A stretch of 64,000 bases of DNA, taken from positions 137,173,235 through 137,237,234 of the forward strand of contig OW386285.2 in assembly GCA_936432065.2 (NCBI GenBank), in the 5' to 3' direction. This DNA is from Rutpela maculata (Eukaryota > Arthropoda > Insecta > Coleoptera > Cerambycidae). A program made the position numbers and the translations under genes. Of this stretch, positions 32,245 through 44,204 are shown piece by piece (position 1 is the first letter of the stretch; every line of letters begins with the position of its first letter). The notes under the pieces are model-generated. The model saw only the letters and a list, made by a program, of their open reading frames with translations. It was not told the DNA's origin and did not search any database.

Positions 32245-34150
32245 ATTTCATATATATGCCTTCAGACTACTATCTTTCTAAGAAAATCCTCCTTCAGGGA
32301 TTTCGCCAATAGCCAAATAATTGTACACTATTCTGGAGCAGATTAATAGATAATTGCTCAGAAAGTTTCTTTGATTATCCCCCAATTGGTATAATCTATA
32401 GCAAGAGAAAATTGGTGATAAAAGTCGCGTTTTTTTTTTTTTTCATTTAAGTAATAATGTAAGATAATGATAAGATACAATGCTTGTATTTGAATTTATA
32501 TTATATAACGACTAGAAGATGCAGTCGGACGTGGCCTACAGGAGTAGCATAATGACCCATATTTAAGGTCTGAGTACATGTGAGTGCAAGCCCCACCACC
32601 TAATAATCCAGAATCCAGGACCTACTACCTAAAATAAAAATAAATAGTCCCCAGTATATTTTTGAAATACTTTTCTTTATTGAAAAATTTAACTATGATC
32701 TAATCTTCACAAAATTTATTGAAACTTGGGAACACACTGTATATTGCAGTTTAGACATATTTATATCCTCCTATTAATCCTATTAGTGTGAACTTAATAA
32801 AAAACCTTAGCAAAATTTGTCTATAAAATTGCAACAAAACATGCATCGTTTTATACATTACATGACAGTTTCCACGCCTCTGGCCTTTTACTGTACGTTC
32901 ATCTGTAATTTTTAGTCAACTCGCTTTCCCTCTTGTGATTTAGTAATAGAAAATGTTATTACACTTCAATACTATAACGCTGTTATTTTCTACAAGGGAA
33001 TTATCTTTTTTAAAGTCCCCAAAAAGAGACAAAAAGTATGGTACGGCTATTCTATAAAAACTATATTTTTAATAGCAAAATTCGTAAATAAAATAATGGA
33101 CTTTTGAAATAAAAAATTAACTATTTAACAATAACAAAATTTATTACAAAGATACATAAGCCGGAAGAGCATTGAGATATGAAGGGTGTGGACAAATAAA
33201 AATGTGGTAACAATATAATATTCTGCAAACAAATATTAGTATTAGTATTAAGGTACACACAGATAGACAGACATAAATATAACATAATAACAAAAGGTAA
33301 TTCGTAAAAATGTAAGGAAGAGAACATTGGCTAATTCCGTATGTAATAATATAAAGGTACTTATAAACAAATAATTGTTCATTCACCTAAGATAAAGAGA
33401 ATCAAAAACAAACTCTATAACAGACTTAACTAAATAGTACAAAATTTTTGTGTCTATACTTAGTCTATATGTTTAAAGGCAAATTATCTTAAACAACGAA
33501 GACGAAGCACTCGTGAAAACAATATTGTCTGTTTGCTTACACGGAAAATAAAAGGACAAAAGTTAAAACTGGCCTAAAATTTAGGGTGGCACAAAAGTAA
33601 ACGAAACGCACTTCACTACCGGTCGAACTGTTGACAAGCCGATAAACAGCCAGCGGCATCACGGAAAATGCTAAGGATCGTCGATGACCAAATGGAGGAA
33701 AATAAATGTTTATGTACTTACAACAACTGCTGGATATTGGAGTATACACTATAGGTATGGTTGCAGCACAAAGTTATAGATTGGCGCTAGTTGTATTTAT
33801 CATCAAATACTAAAGTTCCTTTATTGATTAAATAACTCGTAAAGCAAACATAACTACTTTATCAAATTCTTATTAACTCTGCACTTATTTACGAGACAAA
33901 TGGTGTTGTCTACTATTGGAGGAATATGTCTACTGTCGCCGTTGCTAAAGAACGTTTCCCGAGTTCTAGTATGGAATTTCTGGAATTCTAACGCGTAAAC
34001 AATTAAACGTCCAACAAGAGCCTCGTTAAATATCTTTGGTAAAAATTAACAAATTAGGTAATTTTGTATTGAAGATATAAAATAATGTAATTTAGAAGTT
34101 TTTAATAGAATTTTACGAGTACTTAAAAAGTTGACCATTATAAAACAAAA
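32245..34150. other. Unassigned AT-rich sequence
   Basis: No domain or paired repeat recognised. A T-run near 32430 and overlapping low-complexity frames near 33120-33390 are present. Confidence 0.35.
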
Positions 34151-34152
34151 TG

Positions 34153-34188
34153 ACATTTGAATCGGTCATTTGAGAAACAGCACATGTC
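34153..34188 (+). repeat. Terminal-type repeat, left copy (GAAACAGCACATGTC)
   Basis: Thirty-six bases ending GAGAAACAGCACATGTC match, with about five mismatches, the reverse complement of 44388-44423. Weaker copies of the core (GAAACAACACTTG, GAAACAGCACAAG) follow at about 34253 and 34314 in the same orientation, like subterminal binding repeats. It lies ~200 bp before the CGGQN-family gene. Confidence 0.65.
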
Positions 34189-34384
34189 TTTTCAGCCATT
34201 TTCATTTTATCACAAAAATGTTACTTTTAAAGATAAACGCGTCAATCCCTAGAGAAACAACACTTGCCCGACGATATTACATTTTGTGCGTGCCTAAATA
34301 TATCAGTTCGTTCAGAAACAGCACAAGTTTTACAACGAATCGAAAACTTTAACTAAATTCTGTGAAAGTTCAAGCAATACCGAC

Positions 34385-35210
34385 ACAGCTGTAATCACAT
34401 TTGACTATATGCAGAATCTCCAGCTACCTGTTGTTCCCGTACAGGAAACTTTTTATCTGAGGCAGTTAAACACGTTAACATCAAGTCAGGTTCAATGTAT
34501 ATCATGAGGGCATTGCTAACAATGGCCTTAATGATGTTACCTCCTTTCTCATGGATTTTATAAATAATGAAATATCTTTTACTGTTGGGCACCTGCATAT
34601 TTTTTCTGACAGCTGCGGTGGCCAGAATCGAAATCACACTCTAACAAGATTTCTTATGGCTTTGGTTCAGACAAACAGATTCCAAACAATAAATAAATAT
34701 TTTCCGCAAAGAGGCCATTCGTTCTTGGCAAATGATCGCAATTTTGCAGCTGTTGAGAGAGTTGTCAGAAGACATGACCGAATCTACTCCATTATGGGAT
34801 ATGTTGAAATGATTGTCAGTTCATGCCAAAAATCACAATTTTCTGTAAAAATGGTAAAAACTAAAGATATTATTGACTTTAAATCTTGGTGGCCAGGACT
34901 ATACAAACGGTAATGTTTGTCAGTTGGTAGAGGAGTGCCGAAAAACCAAAAGCAAAATTTTCAGATCACAATGTTTACCCATTTTGTTTATTCGTCTTAC
35001 CAACCTGGAGTACTTAAAGCCTATGAATTTATAGATGGATTGATAAGTCACAAGTTTAAACTTGCTACTTCCTATTATGTGACCTTGCCTCAACCCATAT
35101 AGAACCCTGCTTATGATCAAGGATTAGTTCCCATCGATTAAAAAAAAATTAGAAATATTAAGCATGCAGAATGCTTTATGTATGAAGTTTTTGTATTTTC
35201 AATAAATGTA
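34385..35210 (+). pseudogene. CGGQN-family (DUF7869-type) transposase-like pseudogene, second copy
   Basis: The first block is TAVITFDYMQNLQLPVVPVQ, then ETFYLRQL. After a frameshift near 34470 the frame 34551-34913 gives HLHIFSDSCGGQNRNHTL, INKYFPQRGHSFLANDRNFA, AVERVVRRHDRIYSIMGYVE and DIIDFKSWWPGLYKR. A second shift leads to VPKNQKQNFQITMFTHFVYS and ending PGVLKAYEFIDGLISHKFKL before a stop at 35100. The SD of FSDSCGGQN, lost in the 18-19 kb copy, is present here. The two copies share the order of blocks but not close sequence, so they represent different families of one superfamily. Two frameshifts make it inactive. Confidence 0.7.
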
Positions 35211-35339
35211 TCTAACAATACGTCATGCGATTTGAATAGGCTCATTTCTCGTTTTTTTTGAAATTATAAATTCTGAAAGAGGGCTCTGAATTTATAATGT
35301 ATGCAAAATTTTATAATTTTCTGACGCTATTTTACTTGT

Positions 35340-35460
35340 TAAAAAATATACGAAAGTCCGCGCTAAGCAGCAAGCGAACGCGCCAGACGTGACGTCATCG
35401 GACCCGACAGCCGCCGGTCGCCAGCCATTCGCATTCCTGTGGGAAGTGGCAGTCTGTATT
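35340..35460. other. GC-rich patch with TGACGTCA
   Basis: CGTGACGTCATCGGACCC and GACAGCCGCCGGTCGCC stand out in AT-rich DNA. A related patch in the opposite orientation occurs at 43980-44080 (CCGGTGACGTCACGTCGG). TGACGTCA is the CRE/ATF palindrome, but regulatory function is not shown. Confidence 0.45.
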
Positions 35461-35565
35461 TTCTTCAATACTTACTGCTGCATTTTCATCCCCTCATTTC
35501 GGCGCTAATGAACTCTCGATTTGAGTTAAAATAATCCATAATCATCATAACATCTACCTCTTAAT

Positions 35566-36864
35566 CCGGTGATTTTAGCTTAAAAAATAACGATTTATCG
35601 GAAAGTTTTAAGACTAGCCAAAAATTAGTCTACCCCCTACAAAATTTCCTCAAGAGTCCAAAAAAAAATAGTGCTGACTACTCAAAACGGCGGTTTTACG
35701 TTATTTAACTTTTTTTAAACAAAATGAATCTTGCAACTTAGTTTTTTGCTTATATCTTCGCTTCTAAAGGTCGTAGAGAAACGTTCGACCCGTCAGTTTC
35801 TTCGTCATGAGCTCCCCTATAAGGTAGGTATATGCAAAGAACGAATTTTTGATTGTTAATAACATTTTATGGCAAAAAACTGAAAAAATTGAATTTTTCG
35901 ATCCTTTAACTTTGAAGTACTGTAGAAACAAATATAAAATCTGGTTAACGATATTATGAGAAATAGTACATATTTTTACCGTTAATAAAATGCCTTTAGG
36001 CTCTTTTTTGTAAGTGATCACACACTGAGGTATATTTAGTTAAATTTTCAAGTAAAAATATTTTCAAATTTCGCCGTAATCGCAAAAAACGTGAATTCTT
36101 CATATCTCGGCTCCAAAGCATCGGAGCACAATTTTTATTTTTTTTTATTTCGTGTTTTTTTATGGCAATTAAAATGCCGTTAGTTGTAATAAATCTTATG
36201 CAAAATCCACTGAGATATTTAAATTTGTTTAAGTTGCAAAATTGATTTTTTGCGTAAAAAACACCCAAATTAATTTTTTTTTACAGTATTCTTTTTCATT
36301 ATATAAATGTACGTCAAATACAATGTATTTACCGAAACAGAACCGTAAAATATTAATTTGATCTTTTAATATAATAGCTTGAATTTTCTTTTTATAAATT
36401 AATTGCAAAAAAAATAATTAATATTTTGCAACGGGACAAAGTGTATTTTATTAAGGGTAAAAATATGTACTATTTCTCGTAATATCGTTAACATACAGAT
36501 TTCATATTTGTTTCTACAGTACTTCAAATTTCGTGAATCGAAAACTTCAATTTTTTCAGTTTTTTGCCATAAAATGTTATTAACAATCAAAAATTCGTTA
36601 TTAGCATATACCCACCTTATAGGGGATCTCATGTCGAAGAAATTGACTGATCGAATGTTTTTCTGCGACCTGTAGAAGCGAAGATATAAGCAAAAAACTA
36701 AGTTACAAAATTCATTTTGTTAAAAAAAAGTTAAATAACAATTAAAGCCGCCGTTTTGATTGGTCAACACTATTCTTTTCGGAGTCCTGAGGAAATTCTG
36801 TAGGGGGTAGGCTAATTTTTGGAGAGTCCCAAAACTTTCCGAAATATTTTCTTAATATCACCCG
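35566..36864. mobile_element. 1.3-kb foldback element with ~430-bp arms
   Basis: The left arm (35566 to ~35998) and right arm (~36437-36864) are reverse complements with scattered mismatches. Landmarks shared by both include CGGAAAGTTTT, ACTTAGTTTTTTGCTTATAT and AATTTTTGATTGTTAATAAC. The ~440-bp spacer has no coding capacity. The antisense frames at 35764-36632 are by-products of the symmetry. The ends carry CCGGTGAT/ATATCACCCG; no target duplication was found. Confidence 0.8.
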
Positions 36865-36964
36865 ACTACTCTGGCATATTCGATGAATCAGCTTTAATGT
36901 AACCAATATCACACATTATTAATTTGAAGTATAACTGTTAATATACAACAAAAATCTGCGAACA

Positions 36965-37018
36965 ATGCGGCATATGCCGCTCCTCATATACGGACAAGAC
37001 GGCATATGCCGTCCAAAT
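36965..37018. repeat. Two CATATGCCG palindromes
   Basis: GCGGCATATGCCGC (36968-36981) and GACGGCATATGCCGTC (37000-37015) are perfect palindromes 18 bp apart. GACGGCA boxes also occur near the right end of the piggyBac-like element (about 43662 and 43715), so these may be its detached left subterminal repeats. Confidence 0.5.
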
Positions 37019-37220
37019 TTACTTCGCTTTGTAAATTCAAAGCGGTGTGTGCCTACAATATTGCATAGGGATTTCATATGCTTGTGGTTTACTGTCCCAG
37101 CAGAAAACATAAAATTTTGTAATATGTCCCTGCATACCTTGAGATGTACGTAACCTCAATATCATTGTTCATGTGTGATTTGTGCTCAGTTAAGTACATC
37201 CTGTTTTTCATATTATTATA

Positions 37221-39297
37221 CACTTCTCCAAGAAATTAACGCACCACCAAAAAATAACCAAAAGTTTGAAGTTAATTTTTGTCTAGACCTCTTGTCCGAT
37301 TTCGATGATCTTTTTTTTGTATGTTAGCCTCTTTATTCAAGAATGTGAATGTTTTATGATTTTTTAAAGAAATTATGTTTTATTCATTACAGGGTGTAAC
37401 AATTGCGACGTGCTTTTTCCATTAAATTTTGTAACACCCTGTGGAGTTCAACAGTTACACCAGCAAGTTAGAATTTAAATCGTACTCTAGCCTTACCTTT
37501 TCTTAACATTCTCCTTTTGATTCAGTTTATTATCTTCATTAATACCAGAAACACACAATTTTAAAGCATAACATGTTTTCATTCATTTCATTTTGCTATG
37601 GAAAAAATAAGAGATATGTGGATTAAATATCAAAAAGCATTTGAAAGGAGTGTGTTTATTGTGATAATAGCCGTATTTTTTTCCAATATTTTTGTCAATA
37701 TGGAACTTGAAGCACGAAATCTTAGTGGTGAAGAATATGCTCAAGCATTAATATTGGTTGAACTAGACTGGAGTTATCGAAGAATTGGACAGCGATATAA
37801 TGTTGCGCATATAACTATTTCAAGAGTGATACAAAGATATAGAGAGAGACTGGAAGTCATATTCACAGACCGGGACAAGGAAGAAATCGAGTAACAACCC
37901 CCATTAATGACCGATATTTAACACACTCACCGGTGCGACAACGTTTTGTAACAGAGCGAAGTTTGCAGATACAGTTTCGAGAAGTAAGTGGTTTACAAAT
38001 TAGTGGGGAAACCATTAGACATCGACTTAGAGCATGTAATTTGAGACCAAGAGTTGTTGCTCGAGGTCCAGCTTTAAACAGAAATCACCAGAGCATGTTA
38101 ACTGGACCGTGGCTCAATGGGAACGTGTGTTATTTCCGTCTTTATAATAATGATAGACGTCTCCGTGTATATAGACATCCCAATGAACGGTATGCTCAGT
38201 GCAATTTCTCCAATACAACATTATTTGGGGGCGGATCTGTGATGATGTGGGCAAGAATTTCTTTGACCGATCGCACGGAACTTGTCGTCATTAATGGAAG
38301 CCTTACAGCTGTACGGTACATACAAGACATTTTACAACCACGTGGTTCTATATGTGCCATATATAGGGTAACGCTTTATGTTAATGCAGGATAATGCCAG
38401 ACCTCATGTTGCTCGAGTTGTGCAAAATTATATGGCAGAAGTCGGAATTGACACCATGACATGGTCAGCTAATAGCCCGGACTTAAATCTAATGGAAAAC
38501 CTCTGGGATAAACTTGGTAGAAAATTACAAGAGGTACCTAATCAATTAGACACCTTAGAAGACGTTGAGCGGAAATTGGTTCAGATTCGGGAAGAATTGG
38601 CCCAAAATGAAATAAGGTAGCTTATTTTAAGCATGAATCGGCGTTGCCAAGAAGTTAATCGTGGTAGAGGCGGAAATACGCGCTATTGACATTCCTTCTT
38701 TACATCTTGTTCATTTCCGTTTAATTTTTTGTTTCGATATTACCTTTAAGTAAAAACATGTTATGCTTTAAACTTATGTATTTCTGACATTAATGAAGAT
38801 AATAAACTGAATCAAAAAAGATAATGTTAAGAAAAGATAAGGCTAGAGTATGATTTAAATTCTAACTTGCTGGTGTAACTGTTGAACTCCACAGGGTGTT
38901 ACAAAATTTAATGGAAAAAACACGTCGCAATTATTGTAATGAATAAAACAAAATTTTGTTGAAAAAACAATAGAATATTCACATTCTTGAATAAGGAGGC
39001 TATTATACAAAAAAAAATCATCGAAATCGGACAAAAGGTCTAGACAAAAATTAACTTCAAACTTTTGGTTATTTTTTGGTGGTGCGTTAATTTATTGGAG
39101 AAGTGTATTTAATGGAAAAAACACGTCGCAATTATTACACCCTGTAATGAATAAAACAAAATTTTTTTGAAAAAACAATAGAACATTTACATTCCTGAAT
39201 AAGGAGGCTATCATACAAAAAAAATCATCGAAATCGGACAAAAGGTCTAGACAAAAATTAACTTCAAACTTTTGGTTATTAATTTCTTGGAGAAGTG
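37221..39297. mobile_element. Tc1-type (DD34E) element with ~370-bp terminal inverted repeats
   Basis: The left end CACTTCTCCAAGAAATTAAC is preceded by TA (37219-37220), and the right end, its complement, is followed by TA (39298-39299). An extra, slightly different copy of the right end stops at 39105, so the right terminal repeat is partly duplicated; the outer copy matches the left end better. The arms hold an ACAGGGTGT motif and AGTTTGAAGTTAATTTTTGT. The encoded transposase is defective. Confidence 0.85.
37700..38689 (+). pseudogene. Tc1-type transposase with the first catalytic Asp deleted
   Basis: From the ATG at 37700 (MELEARNLSGEEYAQALILV) a first HTH is readable (WSYRRIGQRYNVAHITISRV). 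After a frameshift near 37890, SGLQISGETIRHRLRACNLR follows, then VNWTVAQWERVLF in another frame. Here the family has a DES box, but the sequence runs straight into LYNNDRRLRVYRHPNERYAQ, so the first Asp is deleted. Later blocks are intact: GGGSVMMWARIS, MLMQDNARPHVARVVQNYMA (second Asp) and SPDLNLMENLWDKLGR (Glu). Thirty-four residues separate Asp and Glu: DD34E. Stops and shifts near 38370 and 38618 break it. It sits centrally between the element's inverted repeats. Tc1 transposases cut and paste at TA. Confidence 0.85.
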
Positions 39298-39362
39298 TAT
39301 ATTATTAGTTTTTCTTAAAAGGTTTTGAAACGTCTACTAAAAAGTATATGATATAAAGGTAT

Positions 39363-40372
39363 TTTTTTTTTTGCATCCGGCCACTAGCCATATAGCCAAC
39401 CGCTACCCTAAAAAAAAACCATTTATTCCAGTTAAACTATGTCGACAATGAAAAAATAAATATTGGAGATCAACAAAGGAGAAAAAACACGGACACATGC
39501 TTCTCGTCCTGGGGTCTATCAGGACATTTATTTTTTTTAAACACAAACAAAATTAGAGGACCACTATAAATTAAGGGATGCAGCAGAGGAAAAACAACAG
39601 AGGATACGAAGCTAACCTACTTAAACATTCACTCGCAAAATTCATAATAAAATATTCGTTTCTTTCAAAAATTTTCTTATTATGGAGGCTGAGGAGAGAA
39701 AGTATATTAAAAGGAGCCTGAATATTATAATTAATAAGATTGTTACGTAGTCTGTCACTTGCTGCTTTATATTTAGAACACTGGAAGAAAATATGATCCA
39801 GGTCACCTTCAACATTACAAATATCACAATTCTCTGAAGGCAGAACATTTATTTTATGTAAATGTGCTGGATAACAGGCATGTCCAAATTTGAGGCGTAT
39901 TATTGTTGTGATATATTTTCTTGGATATTCATAATTTTCGTGCCAAAACTTAGATGGGAGGTCAGGATGAATATGCGTATATCTAGTAGGACAGGAATGA
40001 CAGAACTCCCGCCACAGCTCTAACCATCTATTTCTGAATTTAGATTTTAAAATGTTAAAGGAGTCAGATTTTTTGTTCTAATGGGAATCCTGAGATGATG
40101 CTTTCCTTGGCCAAAGAGTCGACAATTTCATTATTTTTTATGCCAATGTGCGCGTTTACCCATACAAAATGAACCTCTTTTCCCATACCTAAAACATTGT
40201 GTAGCAGTTTCTTTATTTTTAGAATATACGGGTTGGTTTTGATGTTGAAGGAAAAGCTGTTTTCTAATGAAGATAAAACCGATAGAGAATCTGATAAAAT
40301 TATGGAAGTGTAGGAATTAGAAGAATAAATAAATTTTAGAGCCTCGTATATAGCAATTGCTTCTGCTGTAAA
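39363..40372 (-). mobile_element. 5'-truncated I-type LINE with RNase H (unit A)
   Basis: The insert is bounded by ATGATATAAAGGTAT at 39348-39362 and 40373-40387, a 15-bp target duplication, with a short A-tail at its low-coordinate end. Minus-strand translation gives AIYEALKFIYSSNSYTSIIL, SDSLSVLSSLEN, VHFVWVNAHIGIKNNEIVDS and LAKESI: the C-terminal part of a RNase H domain, with D of SDS, H of AHIG and D of EIVDSLA at catalytic-type positions. After a frameshift, ENCDICNVEGDLDHIFFQCS is a CxxC...H...C knuckle usual at the C-terminus of this LINE group. The protein stops at 39571. 5' truncation and the A-tail are the classic outcome of target-primed reverse transcription. Confidence 0.8.
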
Positions 40373-40850
40373 ATGATATAAAGGTATGTATCAGTAATGT
40401 GTTATTTTACTAGTTTATATTTGTCAATTTTGTACCTATTTTATAGTATAATAATTTTGCTAGTGTGTAATTTTAAATATTATACCAAGTGTTTTATAAT
40501 ATCAGTGTAAAAATAGCAAGTGGTAAAACTATTACTTTTGGTTATTTTTTGGTGGTGCGTTAATTTATTGGAGAAGTGTATTTAATGGAAAAAACACGTC
40601 GCAATTATTACACCCTGTAATGAATAAAACAAAATTTTTTTGAAAAAACAATAGAACATTTACATTCCTGAATAAGGAGGCTATCATACAAAAAAAATCA
40701 TCGAAATCGGACAAAAGGTCTAGACAAAAATTAACTTCAAACTTTTGGTTATTTTTTGGTGGTGCGTTAATTTCTTGGAGAAGTGTATATTATTAGTTTT
40801 TCTTAAAAGGTTTTGAAACGTCTACTAAAAAGTATATGATATAAAGGTAT

Positions 40851-41860
40851 TTTTTTTTTTGCATCCGGCCACTAGCCATATAGCCAACCGCTACCCTAAA
40901 AAAAAACCATTTATTCCAATTAAACTATGTCGACAATGAAAAAATAAATATTGAAGATCAACAAAGGAGAAAAAACACGGACACATGCTTCTCGTCCTGG
41001 GGTCTATCAGGACATTTATTTTTTTTAAACACAAACAAAATTAGAGGACCACTATAAATTAAGGGATGCAGCAGAGGAAAAACAACAGAGGATACGAAGC
41101 TAACCTACTTAAACATTCACTCGCAAAATTCATAATAAAATATTCGTTTCTTTCAAAAATTTGCTTATTATGGAGGCTGAGGAGAGAAAGTATATTAAAA
41201 GGAGCCTGAATATTATAATTAATAAGATTGTTACGTAGTCTGTCACTTGCTGCTTTATATTTAGAACACTGGAAGAAAATATGATCCAGGTCACCTTCAA
41301 CATTACAAATATCACAATTCTCTGAAGGCAGAACATTTATTTTATGTAAATGTGCTGGATAACAGACATGTCCAAATTTGAGACGTATTATTGTTGTGAT
41401 ATATTTTCTTGGATATTCATAATTTTCGTGCCAAAACTTAGATGGGAGGTCAGGATGAATATGCGTATATCTAGTAGGACTGGAATGACAGAACTCCCGC
41501 CACAGCTCTAACCATCTATTTCTGAATTTAGATTTTAAAATGTTAAAGGAGTCAGATTTTTTGTTCTAATGGGAATCCTGAGATGATGCTTTCCTTGGCC
41601 AAAGAGTCGACAATTTCATTATTTTTTATGCCAATGTGTGCTTTTACCCATACAAAATGAACCTCTTTTCCCATACCTAAAACATTGTGTAGCAGTTTCT
41701 TTATTTTTAGAATATACGGGTTGGTTTTGATGTTGAAGGAAAAGCTGTTTTCTAATGAAGATAAAACCGATAGAGAATCTGATAAAATTATGGAAGTGTA
41801 GGAATTAGAAGAATAAATAAATTTTAGAGCCTCGTATATAGCAATTGCTTCAGCTGTAAA
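40851..41860 (-). mobile_element. 5'-truncated I-type LINE with RNase H (unit B)
   Basis: Duplicate of the unit A insert with the same ends and the same 15-bp duplication (40836-40850, 41861-41875). Because the target duplications are inside the tandem unit, this copy arose by segmental duplication and not by a second retrotransposition. It differs from A by a few substitutions (for example GTGTGC for GTGCGC near 41636). Confidence 0.8.
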
Positions 41861-42152
41861 ATGATATAAAGGTATGTATCAGTAATGTGTTATTTTACTA
41901 GTTTATATTTGTCAATTTTGTACCTATTTTATAGTATAATAATTTTGCTAGTGTGTAATTTTAAATATTATACCAAGTGTTTTATAATATCAGTGTAAAA
42001 ATAGCAAGTGGTAAAACTATTACTTATTGCTTTGCCAATCATTTATAAAATTAGGCCAACGTTTCCGGTATGTTTTACATTTATATTTTATTTAGAATTT
42101 CTTTCCAGGAGGTCTCATAGATCCAGTTGAGGAACAAACACTACTGAATTTT

Positions 42153-43562
42153 ATGAATGAAGTGAGTACCCCCGAAGAATTTGAATATTCTGAATCAGAA
42201 CCATTTAGTTCTGATGACGACATCAGGGACCCCACATATACTGATGGAAGTGAGTCTGGCAGCGAGAGCTCAGATAATTCCATATCGCAGAGTAATAATA
42301 CAAACGAAACTGCAAATGCCGATGGTGATACTAGTGATGATGAATGGCAAGATGATACAGCGGACATTCCGGATTTTGAATTTGATGATACTCGATTAGG
42401 AAAATGTTCATTATGGATCCTCTTTATTATTGTCCTGTATTCCAATACACTATGTCTAGTAGACGTTTCGAACAATTGCTGAGATGTTTCAGTTGTGCGT
42501 ATGGTCAACTTGTAGATCCTAGGGATAAACTCAACAAAATTAGCCCTCTGTTGAATAGGCTGCTTCTCAATTTCAGAGTTGCCTATTACCCTCCGAAAAA
42601 TGTATCACTTGATGAATCACTTTTGCTTTTCCGTTGCCGTTTGAGTTTTAGACAGTACTTAAAGTGGTACGGTACGAGCTAGGTATGGGATAAAATTTTA
42701 TTGTTTATGTACAATGGATGGCTATGTTTTGAATGTACTGATTTATTCTGGAAATAGTGAAGAAGCTGAAGGACTGTCTAAGCTTGAAACATTGGTAACT
42801 TCTCTAATGCAGCCTTATTTAGATCGTGGCACCATATCTTTATGGATAATTTTTACAATAGTGTGGGGCTATCTAAGAAACTTCTCAGGATAAAAACTCA
42901 CATTGCTGGTACCTTACGCTCAGATAGGAAAAAAAATCCAACTACAGTAACCACGTGTCAAAATGGAAGGACAGACGGGAAGTCCTCTGTATCACAATGA
43001 AATATCATCCAAAGCTTATTCCCGTAAGAAATCGATTTTGGCAGGAGAAAATAAAACCGGAAGAGATCTCAAAATACAACGAGAGTATGTCAGGAGTCGA
43101 TCGTAATGATCAGAGGGTGAGCTACTATTCTTCACCCCGAAAAACGTTAGATGGTATAAAAAAGTTATGTTCCATCTTTTAGATGTAACTATTTGGAATT
43201 CTTTTTACATAAAGAGAAAATTCGACTCTAAGCTAACTTTGCTTCAGTTTCGTGAAGAGTTGGTCAAAGAATTTCTTGGCATACCCAGAAACTTGAACGA
43301 TGGTAGAAAATTAGTAAAGGCAGGAGCATTACACGGAGGTTAACGATCGAGGACTGAACTAGACGATCCAATTGAAAACAATAGAGAGGGACACGAACAT
43401 ATGCACTTCCCAGACAAGATTCCTAACCCAAAGTTCCCTAACAAAAGCCATCATATGAGATGCAAGCAATGTGCCACCAATGGTAGACGCAAATAAACCA
43501 AATACTTGTGTAAGACATGCCCCAATAAACCGGAACTCTGCATAGAGTCATGTTTTGAATAA
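42153..43562 (+). pseudogene. piggyBac-like transposase pseudogene (right end intact)
   Basis: The start at 42153 (MNEVSTPEEFEYSESEPFSS) gives an acidic N-terminus ending DIPDFEFDDTRLG, followed after a large deletion by FQYTMSSRRFEQLLRCFSCA and DKLNKISPLLNRLLLNFRVA. SLDESLLLF holds the first catalytic Asp. In other frames MDNFYNSVG holds the second, and SGVDRNDQRVSYYSSPRKT holds the D-x-x-D pair. The C-terminus MRCKQCATNG...YLCKTCPNKPELCIESCFE is a Cys-rich zinc-binding tail ending at 43560. Frameshifts and stops are near 42410, 42680, 42860, 42950 and 43170. A TTTTATTTAG directly before 42092 could be a splice acceptor. piggyBac transposases insert at TTAA and excise precisely. Confidence 0.8.
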
Positions 43563-43839
43563 TACAGCACAAAATAGATTTTAGATTTTGTATGTTAGTC
43601 TTATTGTATTTTTGAGTCCAATAAATAATTTTTGTCCCAAAATTCATTGATTTTCACTTGACGGCATTTCACGTCATTGTCCGACGTTATCAAAGTATTT
43701 TCTTATAGGGACATGACGGCAATTACCGCTATATCATTTTTCTGATAAAAAATACTTATAATTACATATATATGCATCATATCTTGTTAAATACATGCTA
43801 AATCTTATGAATTAAAAAAAAAAGTTTGTGTGTTTCTTA

Positions 43840-43877
43840 AGTCCCCCAGTTTTGGGAACTGTCCGTGAACGTGTTAA
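43840..43877. repeat. Right terminus of the piggyBac-like element
   Basis: CCCCCAGTTTTGGGAACTGT then CCGTGAACGTG directly precedes TTAA (43874-43877). On the other strand the element begins TTAACACGTTCACGG, a form usual for animal piggyBac-like elements. No matching left end was found between 36.9 and 42.1 kb, so the left end is lost or separated by the Tc1, LINE and duplication events. Confidence 0.65.
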
Positions 43878-43979
43878 TTTAATGGAAACGAAAAACGTAA
43901 AATATTAAACAAAGTATGTTGTAATTATCTGCTCTCTGCGTCCGAATTTCAGGACGTCTTTAAACGTAATAATATTGCA

Positions 43980-44080
43980 ATGCAATGGCCTCGCTAGCTA
44001 TCACTGCGCTCGACGGGGCCGGTGACGTCACGTCGGAGAATTTGGCGCGAGAGAGTCTGGCGTTTTCTGACTGCAATATT
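43980..44080. other. GC-rich patch with TGACGTCA, second copy
   Basis: GGCCGGTGACGTCACGTCGG is in inverted orientation relative to the patch at 35340-35460. The two patches lie inside the pair of related terminal repeats at 34.15 and 44.4 kb. Confidence 0.4.
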
Positions 44081-44204
44081 TTCGCCAAATCTTGTCCGAT
44101 TGAGATATTTTTTTAGGTGTTCCAAGTGAAAAGTTCTTTATGGAAACCGTGAAAAAACACTTATTTAAGGAATATTACTAAATGAGCCTATTGGTAGCAA
44201 CGTT

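Larger units (their letters stand above)
39061..42025. repeat. Tandem duplication of ~1.48 kb
   Basis: Unit A (39061-40533, 1473 bp) is followed directly by unit B (40534-42025, ~1.49 kb). They differ by a 15-bp deletion in A (TTTTTTGGTGGTGCG, near 39280) and only a handful of substitutions. Each unit contains the end of the Tc1 terminal repeat, a flank, a LINE 3' end and more flank. The junctions share ACTT, compatible with unequal crossing over or replication slippage. Its high identity makes it recent, or an assembly duplication. Confidence 0.9.

Noticed and set aside
33120..33386. Hydrophobic minus-strand frames that look like membrane segments
   Set aside because: AT-rich antisense DNA yields Leu/Ile/Tyr-rich frames by chance; two frames overlap with equal support.
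35764..36632. Three minus-strand open frames of 77-90 codons
   Set aside because: They lie in the arms and spacer of a foldback element; two are mirror images of each other's DNA.
42092..42508. 138-codon minus-strand open frame rich in Ser and Leu
   Set aside because: It is antisense to the acidic, Ser-rich N-terminus of the piggyBac-like gene.
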